A DNA stretch of 64,000 nucleotides, taken from NCBI RefSeq assembly GCF_000420065.1, contig NZ_ATUF01000002.1, positions 620,001-684,000 of the forward strand, read 5' to 3'. Source of the stretch: Varibaculum cambriense DSM 15806. GTDB lineage: Bacteria; Actinomycetota; Actinomycetes; Actinomycetales; Actinomycetaceae. Shown in pieces: positions 25,822-34,831 of this stretch. The first letter of the stretch is position 1. Each line of letters opens with the position of its first letter. The notes under the pieces are model-generated. The model did no database searches. It had not been told where the DNA came from and was given only the letters and a program-made list of their open reading frames with translations. Position numbers and translations under genes: made by a program.

Positions 25822-27638
25822 GTGAAAATCCTAGTTACCCTGGCAGCGTTTTTCCCGGTGAACCCAATTTGTCTCCGGTTCCGGCTCCGGGTACTCTCCC
25901 CGCTAGTAACTCCCTTCCCGCAGTGCAGTTACCGGGAGAAAAGACCCTGCCGCAGATTCTTAACCCTGCCGATGCCGACCCGGCTAGTGTCCTTCCCCCG
26001 TCCTTGCCGCCCACAGTAACTACCCCTCCACCTGCCCCGGAGCGCGCTGCCTATCAAAGTCGTCCGCGGCGGGTAGTGGAAAAAACTATCAAGCCGCAAA
26101 GCAATACCCCCAAGTTGCGGATTACCAACCTGCGTAACCGGATGCTGGTGCATTCGGTATTGATTTCCGGATTCGCACTCACCATCGTGGGGCTAATTTT
26201 GTTGGTCAGTGGCATATTTCAAATTACCCACGCCGAACGTTCCCAGACCGAGCTAATCACCAATGATCTACGCAGTTTCGTGAAAGTCGAGAACAGCAAA
26301 TCTAACGGAGGGCTAGCTTCAGCCAAAGACGTCTTGAAAAGATTCATTGCTGCCGAAGACGCCCCTTACAACGGTAGCTTGCTGGGATTTTCGGCCGGGC
26401 AGCTAATCGAGCAAAAGGGCGCGCGGGATTCCGCTGCGCATCAAGATGCCCAACTTGTGGCAGATTTAGCCAGCTATTCGGACATCGACTCGGCCAGAAT
26501 GTTTATGATCCGCACCGATCAGGCCACCTATGCGGTGGGAATAGTACCGATCAGCGCCGCCGATACCGATGACGCCCTGTTGGCGATCGTATCTAATTTT
26601 TCGGCCGATACTACCCCCACTCAAACCCAACTATTGTTATTCGCCGGCATTTCCTTCCTGGTATTAGCCCTAGTAGGCCTGGTAAATGTGCGCGCTTCCC
26701 AACCATTACTCGCCCCTATTGGCAGGTTGCGGAATCTGATGGCTTCTATTACCAGCGAGCAGGATCTAACTAAGCGTTTGCCGGTAGAGGGTGATGATGA
26801 CCTAGCAGACGTTACCCGCCAGATGAACTCGATGATTGCGCGCCTGCAATCCAGTTTTGACGAACAGCGCGACCTGTTAAATGATGTGGGGCACGAGCTA
26901 CGCACCCCCATAACGGTGGTTCGCGGACACCTAGAACTGTTAAATCCCAATGACCCCCAAGAAACTGCCCGCACTCGGGAACTGGCTTTAGAAGAACTTT
27001 CACGGATGCATCGGCTCACCGAAGATCTGATTACCGTCGCTAAGAGTGACCGCCCGGACTTCATCCGTCCCGAGCGGGTAGATATCGGAGATCTATTGAT
27101 GGATGTCTTTGAAAACGCTACCCAGTTGGGCGATTTCAACTGGCGAATCGACAACCTCACTATTGTCCCCACTACCGCGGATCCCCAGCGTCTGCAGCAG
27201 GCGTTGCTCGCCCTCGCTCAAAATGCTTCTAAGTTCGCTACCCCCGGAAGCGTAATTGCTCTGGGGGCAGGGATTGATTATCAACAACCCCTATTGGATC
27301 AGCAAGGTAATCCCGTACCCGCGGACACGATCACCGCTCCCAGCCTGCAGATGCAAGCGCAAGTTCCCCCGGTGGAAGGCACCCACCGTCTTAACCTGTG
27401 GGTTCGTGACCAGGGAATCGGCATTGACCCGAAGGATCAGGAGCAAGTCTTTAGTCGTTTCATGCGCGTAAACCACTCCTACGCCGGTTCCGGCTTGGGA
27501 CTGTCCATCGTAAACGCCATTGCCCAAGCCCATGGGGGTACCCTGCAAGTCCGATCCGCACTGTCAGTGGGTTCGGTCTTCAATATCAGCCTGCCGATAT
27601 CAAATGATGATTGCAAAGATGAATTACAAGGAGAATAA
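25818..27638 (+). CDS. sensor histidine kinase with Pro-rich N-terminal extension
   Basis: The 606-residue protein has about 105 Pro-rich hydrophilic residues before the first transmembrane helix (about 111-135), an extracytoplasmic sensor of about 135 residues, a second helix (about 271-291), a HAMP region, and the HisKA box NDVGHELRTPITVVRGH with the phospho-accepting His near 359. The HATPase domain has ALAQNASKFA (N box), VRDQGIGIDP (G1) and GSGLGLSIV (G2). The response regulator follows after 3 nt. The signal is unknown. The N-terminal extension in front of a membrane helix would be cytoplasmic, which is unusual for this class. Confidence 0.93.
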   Translation: MSENPSYPGSVFPGEPNLSPVPAPGTLPASNSLPAVQLPGEKTLPQILNPADADPASVLPPSLPPTVTTPPPAPERAAYQSRPRRVVEKTIKPQSNTPKLRITNLRNRMLVHSVLISGFALTIVGLILLVSGIFQITHAERSQTELITNDLRSFVKVENSKSNGGLASAKDVLKRFIAAEDAPYNGSLLGFSAGQLIEQKGARDSAAHQDAQLVADLASYSDIDSARMFMIRTDQATYAVGIVPISAADTDDALLAIVSNFSADTTPTQTQLLLFAGISFLVLALVGLVNVRASQPLLAPIGRLRNLMASITSEQDLTKRLPVEGDDDLADVTRQMNSMIARLQSSFDEQRDLLNDVGHELRTPITVVRGHLELLNPNDPQETARTRELALEELSRMHRLTEDLITVAKSDRPDFIRPERVDIGDLLMDVFENATQLGDFNWRIDNLTIVPTTADPQRLQQALLALAQNASKFATPGSVIALGAGIDYQQPLLDQQGNPVPADTITAPSLQMQAQVPPVEGTHRLNLWVRDQGIGIDPKDQEQVFSRFMRVNHSYAGSGLGLSIVNAIAQAHGGTLQVRSALSVGSVFNISLPISNDDCKDELQGE

Positions 27639-27641
27639 AAC

Positions 27642-28313
27642 ATGACCAGTATTTTGGTGGTAGAGGACGAGCCCGGCATCTCCTCTTTTGTCGCTAAAGG
27701 ACTAACTTCCGCCGGATATAACGTGACGGTAGTCGACAAGGGCGCAGACGCGATCTCCGGGGCTCTTGGCGGTGACTATTCGCTGATCGTCCTCGATATC
27801 GGCCTGCCCGATATGGACGGTTTTGAAGTATTAGAGCAGATTCGCGGACAGGGAGCTACCCTACCGATTATTGTGCTCACGGCACGTTCTTCAGTCGAGG
27901 ACACCGTTAGCGGTCTGGAGCAAGGCGCCGATGACTATATGTCGAAGCCTTTCCGTTTCGAGGAGCTTTTAGCCCGGATCCGGCTACGTTTAAAGAACGC
28001 TAGTTCTGACGATCCCTCCAATATGGTGCAAATCAATGTGGGGGGTCTCCACCTGGATTTGCGTACTCGCTGCGCGACCATTGATGGGGAACCGGTAGAA
28101 CTCTCCGCCCGCGAGTTCACTATGCTACAGGCATTTATGGAACATCCCGACCAGGTACTTTCCCGCTCCCAATTGTTGGATATGGTGTGGGGGTATGATT
28201 TCGATCCCGGCTCGAATGTGGTGGACGTATATGTGCGTTACCTGCGCCGTAAGATTGGTTCAGAACGCATCGTAACCGTACGTGGCATGGGATACCGCCT
28301 GGTAGTGATGTAG
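27642..28313 (+). CDS. OmpR/PhoB-family response regulator
   Basis: The 223-residue protein has a receiver domain with the acidic pair EDE near the N-terminus, the phospho-accepting Asp in VLDIGLPDMDG (near residue 51), a Thr in LTARSS and a Lys in YMSKPF, then a winged-helix DNA-binding domain with LSAREFTMLQAFMEHP and the recognition helix region SNVVDVYVRYLRRKIG. An AAGGAG ribosome binding site overlaps the kinase stop. It is the cognate partner of the upstream kinase; targets are unknown, but the palindrome at 25541 is an obvious candidate. Confidence 0.95.
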   Translation: MTSILVVEDEPGISSFVAKGLTSAGYNVTVVDKGADAISGALGGDYSLIVLDIGLPDMDGFEVLEQIRGQGATLPIIVLTARSSVEDTVSGLEQGADDYMSKPFRFEELLARIRLRLKNASSDDPSNMVQINVGGLHLDLRTRCATIDGEPVELSAREFTMLQAFMEHPDQVLSRSQLLDMVWGYDFDPGSNVVDVYVRYLRRKIGSERIVTVRGMGYRLVVM

Positions 28314-28368
28314 AACTTCTTTTGGTTCTTTAATCGCATCTCCCTGCATCATCTATAGAGATAAAAGC

Positions 28369-28406
28369 ATCCCGGGAGGCTGGATATTAATCCAGCCTCC
28401 CGGGAT
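28369..28406. terminator. bidirectional hairpin between response regulator and glpK
   Basis: A 16-bp perfect stem: ATCCCGGGAGGCTGGA (28369-28384) and its complement (28391-28406), loop TATTAA. It lies between convergent genes (stops at 28313 and 28441). No U-tract follows on the plus strand, while a few T residues lie on the opposite side. Confidence 0.8.
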
Positions 28407-28440
28407 TGCTATTGCTATTTAGTTATGATCGTGACGCGAT

Positions 28441-29967
28441 TTAGGCGTTTTCTACGTCGGCGTCTACCCACTCGAAGGTACGGGTGACCGCTTTCTTCCA
28501 CAGACGGTAGTTGCGGTCGTATTCTTCGCGATCTTTACCAGGCTCCCAGCGCTTGCCTTCTGCCCAGTTATCGATCACGTCTTGCTCGCCATCCCAGAAT
28601 CCCACGGCGATACCGGCGGCGTAAGCCGCACCTAGCGCGGTGGTTTCTAGTACCTGCGGCCGTACCAGCGGCACGCCCAACTGGTCGGCCTGGAACTGCA
28701 TAACCATTTCGTCCTTGGTCATGCCGCCATCAACGCGCAGCTCTTTGAGCTCCACGCCCGAGTCCGCCACCATCGCATCAAAGACCTCGCGGCTCTGGTA
28801 GGGGGTAGCTTCCTGTACCGCACGCGCAATGTGTCCCTTGTTGTTGTAGCGGGTTAGACCGACAATCGCACCCCGGGCATCGTCCTTCCAGTAAGGAGCG
28901 AATAGACCAGAGAACGCGGGCACAAAGTAGACACCGCCGTTGTCGTCTACCGTGCTGGCCAGCTTCTCGATCTCTTCCGAGCTCTTGATCATTCCCAGGT
29001 TGTCACGTAGCCACTGCACCAGCGAACCGGCAACCGCGATCGAGCCCTCCAGGGCGTAAACCGGCTTGTTGTCACCGATCTTGTAAGCCACGGTAGTCAA
29101 CAGACCGTTGTTGGAGAATACTGGTTCTTCACCAGTATTCATCAGCACGAAGCAGCCAGTACCGTAGGTATTCTTGGCCATGCCCTTTTCGAAGCAAGCC
29201 TGTCCGAAGGTGGCAGCTTGCTGGTCACCCAAAATACCCGAAATCGGGGTGTCAATCAGCAGACCATTCTTACGGCCATAGCCGTATACCTCGGAAGAGG
29301 AGCAGATCTCGGGCAGCATCGACATCGGAATCCCGAAGTCTTTGCAGATGTCTTCACGCCACTGCAGGGTACGAATATCCATCAGCATAGTACGTGAAGC
29401 GTTGGTGACATCGGTCTTGTGCACCCCGCCGTTTACGCCACCAGTCATATTCCACAGTACCCAGCAGTCGGTGTTACCGAACAGCAGGTCACCGGCTTCT
29501 GCCTTTTCCCGAGCGCCCTCGACATTGTCCAGGATCCACTTGATTTCCGGCCCGGAATAGTAGGTGGATAGGTCGAGTCCGCAAATGTCGCGATACTTGG
29601 AGGGGCCGTCATCTCCCGCGAGTTCCCGGATAATTTGGGAAGTACGAGTATCCTGCCAAACAATCGCGTTGTAGATCGGTTGGCCCGTATTCTTGTCCCA
29701 AACCACGACAGTTTCGCGCTGGTTGGTAATCCCCACTGCGGCAACCTCGTGCCGGTTTACCTCTGCCTTCTGCAGGGCATCGGCGACACATTCACGAATG
29801 TTGTCCCAGATCTCAATGGGATTGTGCTCGACCCAACCGGCCTTCGGGAAAATCTGCTCATGTTCTTTTTGTCCTACTGACACGATCTGTCCGGCATGGT
29901 CGAACAGAATTGCTCGCGAAGAGGTTGTCCCCTGGTCAATGGCCATTACAAATCTTTTTTCGGTCAT
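28441..29967 (-). CDS. glpK: glycerol kinase
   Basis: Phosphorylates glycerol to sn-glycerol 3-phosphate. The 508-residue protein is full length: [21 protein letters not shown] at the N-terminus (phosphate-binding DQGTTS), [69 protein letters not shown] and the FGGY signature region near [21 protein letters not shown]. glpF lies 49 nt upstream in the same direction, so uptake and phosphorylation are co-expressed. No glycerol 3-phosphate dehydrogenase gene is in the window. Confidence 0.98.
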   Translation of the reverse strand: MTEKRFVMAIDQGTTSSRAILFDHAGQIVSVGQKEHEQIFPKAGWVEHNPIEIWDNIRECVADALQKAEVNRHEVAAVGITNQRETVVVWDKNTGQPIYNAIVWQDTRTSQIIRELAGDDGPSKYRDICGLDLSTYYSGPEIKWILDNVEGAREKAEAGDLLFGNTDCWVLWNMTGGVNGGVHKTDVTNASRTMLMDIRTLQWREDICKDFGIPMSMLPEICSSSEVYGYGRKNGLLIDTPISGILGDQQAATFGQACFEKGMAKNTYGTGCFVLMNTGEEPVFSNNGLLTTVAYKIGDNKPVYALEGSIAVAGSLVQWLRDNLGMIKSSEEIEKLASTVDDNGGVYFVPAFSGLFAPYWKDDARGAIVGLTRYNNKGHIARAVQEATPYQSREVFDAMVADSGVELKELRVDGGMTKDEMVMQFQADQLGVPLVRPQVLETTALGAAYAAGIAVGFWDGEQDVIDNWAEGKRWEPGKDREEYDRNYRLWKKAVTRTFEWVDADVENA

Positions 29968-30016
29968 ATCTCTTTCTTCCTTTAGGGTTTTTCTTTTTGT
30001 CTTTAATACAGTCTTC

Positions 30017-30838
30017 CTAGGCAGCCATACCCACGCCGACTACGATCAGCGGAGTGATGATGGCACCAATCGTGGGTCCAAGAATCGGAACCCATGCGTA
30101 AGCCCAGTCAGCGTCCGGCTTGCCACCCTTCATCGGGAGCAGGCTGAACATAATACGTGGTCCCAGGTCACGAGCCTGGTTGATGGCGTATCCGGTAGGA
30201 CCACCCAAACCAATACCGATGACTACGATACACAGAGCCACCGCCAAGGGACCGACCTGAGTCGGGGTACCACCAGATACCATCACGAAGGCCAACAGGC
30301 CGAAGGTGCCGATGATCTCGGTGAGAGTGTTCCATCCGTAGGAGCGTACCTCGGGAGCAGTAGAGAAGCACCACAACTTGGGGCGCGGATCATCCATCTG
30401 CAGATCGAAATGCTTCTTGTAAGCCAAGTAGGCGATTAGCGCACCTACCATTGCCCCCAGCATCTGGGCCACAATATAAATACACACGTTCATGCCGGTA
30501 ACCGGAATGCCGCCCTCGGCAACGCTGGGTCCATTAAGAGTTACGTTGCTGTCCAGTCCGTGCCATACAGCTTTCATGATAGTAACTGCTGGGTTGAGGT
30601 GACCGCCAGTCTTATAGGCAGCATACACACCCATGTACACTGCCAAACCCCACCCAAAGTTGATCATTAACCAGCCGCCGCCGTTACCTTTCGATTTCAA
30701 AAGGTTATTGGTACAGCAGGTGCCAACACCGAACATCAACAAAATGGCGGTGCCAAAGAATTCTGATGCGAAGATCTCGCCACTACCCGGGGTGGCCGCT
30801 GCCATCGGTACCAGGAGATCATTCAATGTCGCAAACAT
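30017..30838 (-). CDS. glpF: glycerol facilitator (aquaglyceroporin)
   Basis: Channel for glycerol entry. The 273-residue protein has six transmembrane segments and two half-helix loops. The first NPA motif is normal (GGHLNPAVT, residues about 82-84). The second is NQA rather than NPA, in [14 protein letters not shown] (about 220-222); the downstream Arg of the selectivity filter is present. I checked the codon: CAG for Gln. The ATG has AAAGGAG upstream and a good promoter at 30873-30901. It heads the glpF-glpK operon and is divergent from a SorC-type regulator. Confidence 0.95.
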   Translation of the reverse strand: MFATLNDLLVPMAAATPGSGEIFASEFFGTAILLMFGVGTCCTNNLLKSKGNGGGWLMINFGWGLAVYMGVYAAYKTGGHLNPAVTIMKAVWHGLDSNVTLNGPSVAEGGIPVTGMNVCIYIVAQMLGAMVGALIAYLAYKKHFDLQMDDPRPKLWCFSTAPEVRSYGWNTLTEIIGTFGLLAFVMVSGGTPTQVGPLAVALCIVVIGIGLGGPTGYAINQARDLGPRIMFSLLPMKGGKPDADWAYAWVPILGPTIGAIITPLIVVGVGMAA

Positions 30839-30872
30839 ATGCGCTCCTTTGCGCTAGGTTATTGGATTATTT

Positions 30873-30901
30873 TTTATTCAGTTTTGTTAGGACATGGTCA
30901 A
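30873..30901 (-). promoter_or_regulatory. promoter of glpF-glpK
   Basis: On the minus strand TTGACC (30896-30901) and AATAAA (30873-30878) with a 17-nt spacer, 34 nt before the glpF ATG. The -35 matches five of six consensus bases and the -10 four of six. Confidence 0.6.
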
Positions 30902-30975
30902 AAATGAGCGATCTTTTGCGACGCTTCTCACTTTTTCCCAACAGTCTGCTTCCATTTTTTGCTTTCGGACACTAA

Positions 30976-30994
30976 TGTTCAACATAGTAGAACA
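30976..30994. promoter_or_regulatory. candidate operator between glpF and the SorC-type regulator
   Basis: TGTTC (30976-30980) and GAACA (30990-30994) form an inverted repeat with a 9-nt spacer. It sits in the divergent gap, over a plausible -10 of the regulator (CATAGT at 30983-30988) and about 75 nt upstream of the glpF promoter. Confidence 0.4.
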
Positions 30995-31026
30995 AACGTG
31001 CGCGCGCGTGCGCGGAGGTGAGATTT

Positions 31027-32028
31027 TTGTCAAAGGACGCAAAACCGGGCGAAGAGCACTTTGCTGAAGAAAACACCAAAAGAGATGAGCTAGCTCGCTC
31101 TGCTGCCCTAGCCTACTACGTACAGGGACAAACCATGGAGGCAATCCGTCGCCGCATGGGAGTATCCCGCTCTACGGTGTCGCGACTGTTGTCATATGCC
31201 CGCAAGCGCGGAATCGTCACCATCTCAGTGCAAACCACCAATGCCCCCCACACCCGTTTGGAGCGACAATTACAGGAACGATTTGGAGTAAATGTGCATA
31301 TCGTGGAGATGCCTCCCGATACTACCCAAAACCGCGTCCTCGAAAATGTCACCAAAACCGCTGCCCAAATGCTAGGGCAGATGGTCAATGACGGTGAAGT
31401 AGTAGGGATTGCCTGGGGGAACACCACCACCGAGATGGCCGGTCATATAACTCAAAAGGACGTCGATAACGTCACCTTGGTGCAGCTAAATGGCGCGGCC
31501 TCCACCGAAACTTCCGGAATCGCGCACGTCGGCGGGATCCTAGCGCGCATGGCCTATCAGTGGAAGGCTAATATCGTACAGTTTCCGGTGCCGGCCTTTT
31601 TTGACAATCCCGATACCAAAGAGGCACTTTGGCGGGAAGGGGCAGTGCGGCGCGTCCTTAACTGGCAAGAAAAATGTACTTTAGCGGTATTTAGCGTAGG
31701 GGCATTACGGGCTGAAATTCCCTCCCATGTTTATGCAGCCGGTTATCTCTCACGCAGTGAACTAAACAAATTGGCACTAGATAAAGTGGTGGGGGATGTT
31801 TGCACCGTACTCATCCGCCCTGATGGATCTTGGAGAGATATTTCCTTAAATAGACGCGCCACCGGCCCTACTCCCGATCAGCTGCGTCGTATTCCTCGGC
31901 GTTTTTGCGTAGTTGCGGGCAAGAATAAAGCCCAATCTCTCCTGGGTGCGCTTAACGCTGGGGTAGCTACCGATTTGGTTTGCGATAAAGCGATAGCGGA
32001 AAAGGTTTGGGCACTAGCAAAGTCCTAG
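31027..32028 (+). CDS. SorC-family sugar-binding transcriptional regulator
   Basis: The 333-residue protein has an N-terminal helix-turn-helix (LAYYVQGQTMEAIRRRMGVSRSTVSRLL, about residues 25-55) and a C-terminal sugar-phosphate-binding domain of the NagB/RpiA-like fold (VVGIAWGNTTTEMAGHI, LNGAASTE, SVGALRAEIPSHVYAAGYLS). I chose TTG at 31027 because GGAGGTGA ends 5 nt upstream; the GTG at 31018 is part of that Shine-Dalgarno sequence. It is divergent from glpF-glpK and is their likely regulator, with a glycolytic or glycerol phosphate as ligand (inference). Confidence 0.88.
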   Translation: MSKDAKPGEEHFAEENTKRDELARSAALAYYVQGQTMEAIRRRMGVSRSTVSRLLSYARKRGIVTISVQTTNAPHTRLERQLQERFGVNVHIVEMPPDTTQNRVLENVTKTAAQMLGQMVNDGEVVGIAWGNTTTEMAGHITQKDVDNVTLVQLNGAASTETSGIAHVGGILARMAYQWKANIVQFPVPAFFDNPDTKEALWREGAVRRVLNWQEKCTLAVFSVGALRAEIPSHVYAAGYLSRSELNKLALDKVVGDVCTVLIRPDGSWRDISLNRRATGPTPDQLRRIPRRFCVVAGKNKAQSLLGALNAGVATDLVCDKAIAEKVWALAKS

Positions 32029-32037
32029 AATAGAGAC

Positions 32038-33309
32038 ATGGTAAAAACCGATTTCACCGATGTTTGCGAGTGGGTTGCCCCTCGAACTGATCACCAACCC
32101 ACGAAACCAGTTCCCGCTTGGTATCGGACAGCCGCAGACCAAGAGAATGCTGCTGAGGGCGGTGAAATCCCGGCATTAAAGCACCTGACCACTATCGGTA
32201 CCGGGGGGAAACCGAAAGCGTTTTACCCGGTAGACACGGAGGAAGATCTGGTCGCGGCGGTACGAGAGGCAGACCGCGCGGGAGAGCAACTCCTGGTGCT
32301 GGGTGGAGGTTCTAATCTGCTATGCGGGGAGGACTTATCTGACCTGGTGGTGGTGCAAGATCGGCGCAGCGGGGTAACGGTAACCGAAGATACCGCTTGC
32401 GGAGGCGCCCTGGTGAGCGCCCCTGCCGGTCAATCCTGGGATGAGTTCGTATGTGCCTGCATTGATGAAGATCAAATGGGTTTAGAAGCCCTTTCGGGGA
32501 TCCCCGGAACCGTAGGAGCCGCTCCGGTACAAAATATTGGCGCCTACGGGCACGAAGTAGCAGAAACCCTGTCTACGGTACGGGTTTTTGACCGTTTGAA
32601 AGACGGGATCCGGGTACTGCCAGTTGGGGATTTGCAGCTGGGCTACCGCACCTCGATTATTAAACGCTCTTTACAAGATGAGGGAGCCGGAGGCGGACGC
32701 ACCTGGGGTTATACCGGACGTTACGTAGTACTGTCGGCTGATTTCCAATTGGCTCACGCCTCCCTATCGGCACCTATCGAATATGAGCAGCTGGCCACGA
32801 AATTGGGGGTAAAACTGGGAGAACGCGCCGATATGCGCGAGGTGCGTCAGGCGGTTTTGCAGCTGCGGCGCTCTAAAGGGATGGTGCTAGATCCGGCCGA
32901 CCCCGATACCCGCTCGTGCGGTTCTTTCTTTACTAATCCCATTATTTCTTGTGAGGACGCGGAGCAGTTTCCGCCTGAAGCGCCGCGTTTCCCGGTTTAT
33001 AACCTGCAGTTGCGCAATGCGGTTACTGGTAAGGCTCCCCAAGTGGAGGGACAAGTAAAAACCTCTGCCGCCTGGCTGATTTCACATGCCGGATTGGAAA
33101 AAGGATTCGCCCTCTCCCGCTCTACCCCAGACGAGGGCGCGCCGCGAGCGGCGCTTTCTTCTAAACACGTCTTGGCGCTTACCAACCGCGATCACGCTAC
33201 TTCTTATGACATCGTGGAGTTAGCACGCGCGGTACAGGAAAAAGTAAAAGCCAAGTTCAACGTGCATCTAGAACCTGAGCCGGTGTGGGTAGGGACCGAC
33301 GCTAACTAG
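32038..33309 (+). CDS. murB: UDP-N-acetylenolpyruvoylglucosamine reductase
   Basis: FAD-dependent enzyme that reduces UDP-GlcNAc-enolpyruvate to UDP-MurNAc for peptidoglycan. The 423-residue protein has a roughly 45-residue N-terminal extension, the FAD-binding LVLGGGSNLLCGEDL (near residue 88), LEALSGIPGTVGAAPVQNIGAYGHEV, the RxxxF-type GYRTSI segment and SCGSFFTNPI with the catalytic Ser. The C-terminal SAAWLISHAGLEKG and LSSKHVLALTNRDHAT match actinobacterial MurB. It starts 9 nt after the SorC-type gene, with no clear ribosome binding site. Its stop overlaps the convergent phosphodiesterase by 4 nt. Confidence 0.94.
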   Translation: MVKTDFTDVCEWVAPRTDHQPTKPVPAWYRTAADQENAAEGGEIPALKHLTTIGTGGKPKAFYPVDTEEDLVAAVREADRAGEQLLVLGGGSNLLCGEDLSDLVVVQDRRSGVTVTEDTACGGALVSAPAGQSWDEFVCACIDEDQMGLEALSGIPGTVGAAPVQNIGAYGHEVAETLSTVRVFDRLKDGIRVLPVGDLQLGYRTSIIKRSLQDEGAGGGRTWGYTGRYVVLSADFQLAHASLSAPIEYEQLATKLGVKLGERADMREVRQAVLQLRRSKGMVLDPADPDTRSCGSFFTNPIISCEDAEQFPPEAPRFPVYNLQLRNAVTGKAPQVEGQVKTSAAWLISHAGLEKGFALSRSTPDEGAPRAALSSKHVLALTNRDHATSYDIVELARAVQEKVKAKFNVHLEPEPVWVGTDAN

Positions 33310-34079
33310 CGGCGGGGAATTAAATGCGCTACATCGGTGAAAATACCGGTTGCTCCCCAATTAAATAGTTCGTTAGCGCGGGCAAGAGAGTTAACTGTCC
33401 ACACGTTGACCCCAAATCCCGCGTCCCGGAATGCCCGTACTTTTTCACGGGTCAACCCAGTGTCTTCAGGATGGATATAACTGGCGCCCACCAGCTCTAA
33501 TACCGAGCGCCAATCATCATAAAGCGCGCAGGTTTCATAGAGACAACCCAGGGGAATTTCTGGTGCCAAGGCATGGAACTCCGACAGTAACACGTGGTTA
33601 AAGCAGGAAACAATCACTTCCGGTCCGTTTAGCCGACCTAGTTCTTTGATTACTGCTTTAATCAGCTGGCGGGTCATGGCCGCACCCGCTTCATTGGATT
33701 TGATCTCGATATTGGCGTTTAGACCCGTTTCGTTCATAAAGTCCACAAGTTGATGCAGGGTAGGAAGCTTTTCTCCCGCAAACTCGGGGCTAAACCAGCT
33801 GCCGGCATCAATCGATTCCAGATCGGTGGCAGTGAGTCCATAGTAACCGCCGGATTTATTGGTAGTGCGATCCAAAGTGGTGTCATGGCAGATGATTACG
33901 GTTCCATCCCCCAAAATATCAACATCAGTTTCAATCCAGTTCAGACCATGCTCCACCACTTTCCGAAAAGCGGCCATCGTATTTTCCGGGGCTAAAGTAT
34001 TTAAGCCGCGATGCGCAAAGACGCGATTATCCATATCCATTTTGGTATCACTTTCTGGTTTATCTAGACGAGCTATCAA
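33306..34079 (-). CDS. glycerophosphodiester phosphodiesterase
   Basis: Hydrolyses glycerophosphodiesters to glycerol 3-phosphate and an alcohol. The 257-residue protein has FAHRGLNTLAPENTMAAF (catalytic His, Arg, Glu), WIETDVDILGDGTVIICHDTTLDRTTN (two adjoining blocks with metal-binding Glu-Asp and His) and IEIKSNEAG, as in GDPD TIM barrels. No signal peptide, so it is cytosolic. The frame starts with TTG at 34079; ATG codons at about 34040 and 34034 are alternative starts. It lies near glpFK and the SorC-type regulator, so glycerol 3-phosphate supply is a common theme. Confidence 0.9.
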   Translation of the reverse strand: MIARLDKPESDTKMDMDNRVFAHRGLNTLAPENTMAAFRKVVEHGLNWIETDVDILGDGTVIICHDTTLDRTTNKSGGYYGLTATDLESIDAGSWFSPEFAGEKLPTLHQLVDFMNETGLNANIEIKSNEAGAAMTRQLIKAVIKELGRLNGPEVIVSCFNHVLLSEFHALAPEIPLGCLYETCALYDDWRSVLELVGASYIHPEDTGLTREKVRAFRDAGFGVNVWTVNSLARANELFNWGATGIFTDVAHLIPRR

Positions 34080-34141
34080 TGACTCTACTTAAGTAAAACT
34101 GGTTTAACACCGCGTTAACCGGGATAGGACACGAAGAAATT

Positions 34142-34831
34142 TTAAGACTGCAAACCAGTGGCAGTTAGATAGGCGAGGACGGCGCGCACCCGGCGATTAG
34201 GTTCATCGGGAGTCAGTCCCAGCTTCATAAATACATTGGCGATATGTTTTGCCACCGAGGCACCCGAGAGGAATAGTTTCTTTGCGATTTCCTCATTGGA
34301 TAAACCTTGCGCCATTAGCCCTAAGACTTCGCTTTCCCGGGCAGTAAGGCTGGCGAGGGCGGAGCCCCGCTCTCGTACCAGTTTCACTGCTACTTCCGGG
34401 TCTACTACTACCCCACCATCGGCTACGGTCTGCAAAGCGTTTAAGAAATCGGCAACCCTAGACACCCGCTCTTTTAATAGGTATCCGGTACCGGCCGCGT
34501 GCTGTCCTGGTGGGGGCAGCTGGTCAGCGCTAAAAAGTTGCGCCGCGTAGGCAGGTGCCACGTATTGACTGAGCACCATAATCCCCAGGTCGGGGTACTC
34601 TTCGCGAATCTTGACCGCCGCGCGTAATCCATCATCGCTCATTCCTGGCGGCATCCGCACATCCGTTACCAGCACGTCCGGTAGTTGACCAGCCTGACCT
34701 GCCTGTTTCACCGCCGCAATTAGCCCGGGCGCGTCCTCGGCTTGCGCGATTACTTGATGTCCTAGGCGCTCAAGCAACCCAGCTAAGCCTTCCCGGATCA
34801 AAGTTGCGTCATCAGCCAAAATGATTTTCAT
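34142..34831 (-). CDS. NarL/LuxR-family response regulator
   Basis: The 229-residue protein has a receiver domain with DD near residues 6-7, the phospho-acceptor Asp in VTDVRMPPG (near 57) and Lys in YLLKERV, then a LuxR-type helix-turn-helix (LTARESEVLGLMAQGLSNEEIAKKLFLSGASVAKHIANVFMKLGL). It overlaps its kinase by 4 nt. The pair is divergent from two ABC transporter gene pairs, which are the likely targets; see the inverted repeats at 36128-36166. Confidence 0.95.
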   Translation of the reverse strand: MKIILADDATLIREGLAGLLERLGHQVIAQAEDAPGLIAAVKQAGQAGQLPDVLVTDVRMPPGMSDDGLRAAVKIREEYPDLGIMVLSQYVAPAYAAQLFSADQLPPPGQHAAGTGYLLKERVSRVADFLNALQTVADGGVVVDPEVAVKLVRERGSALASLTARESEVLGLMAQGLSNEEIAKKLFLSGASVAKHIANVFMKLGLTPDEPNRRVRAVLAYLTATGLQS

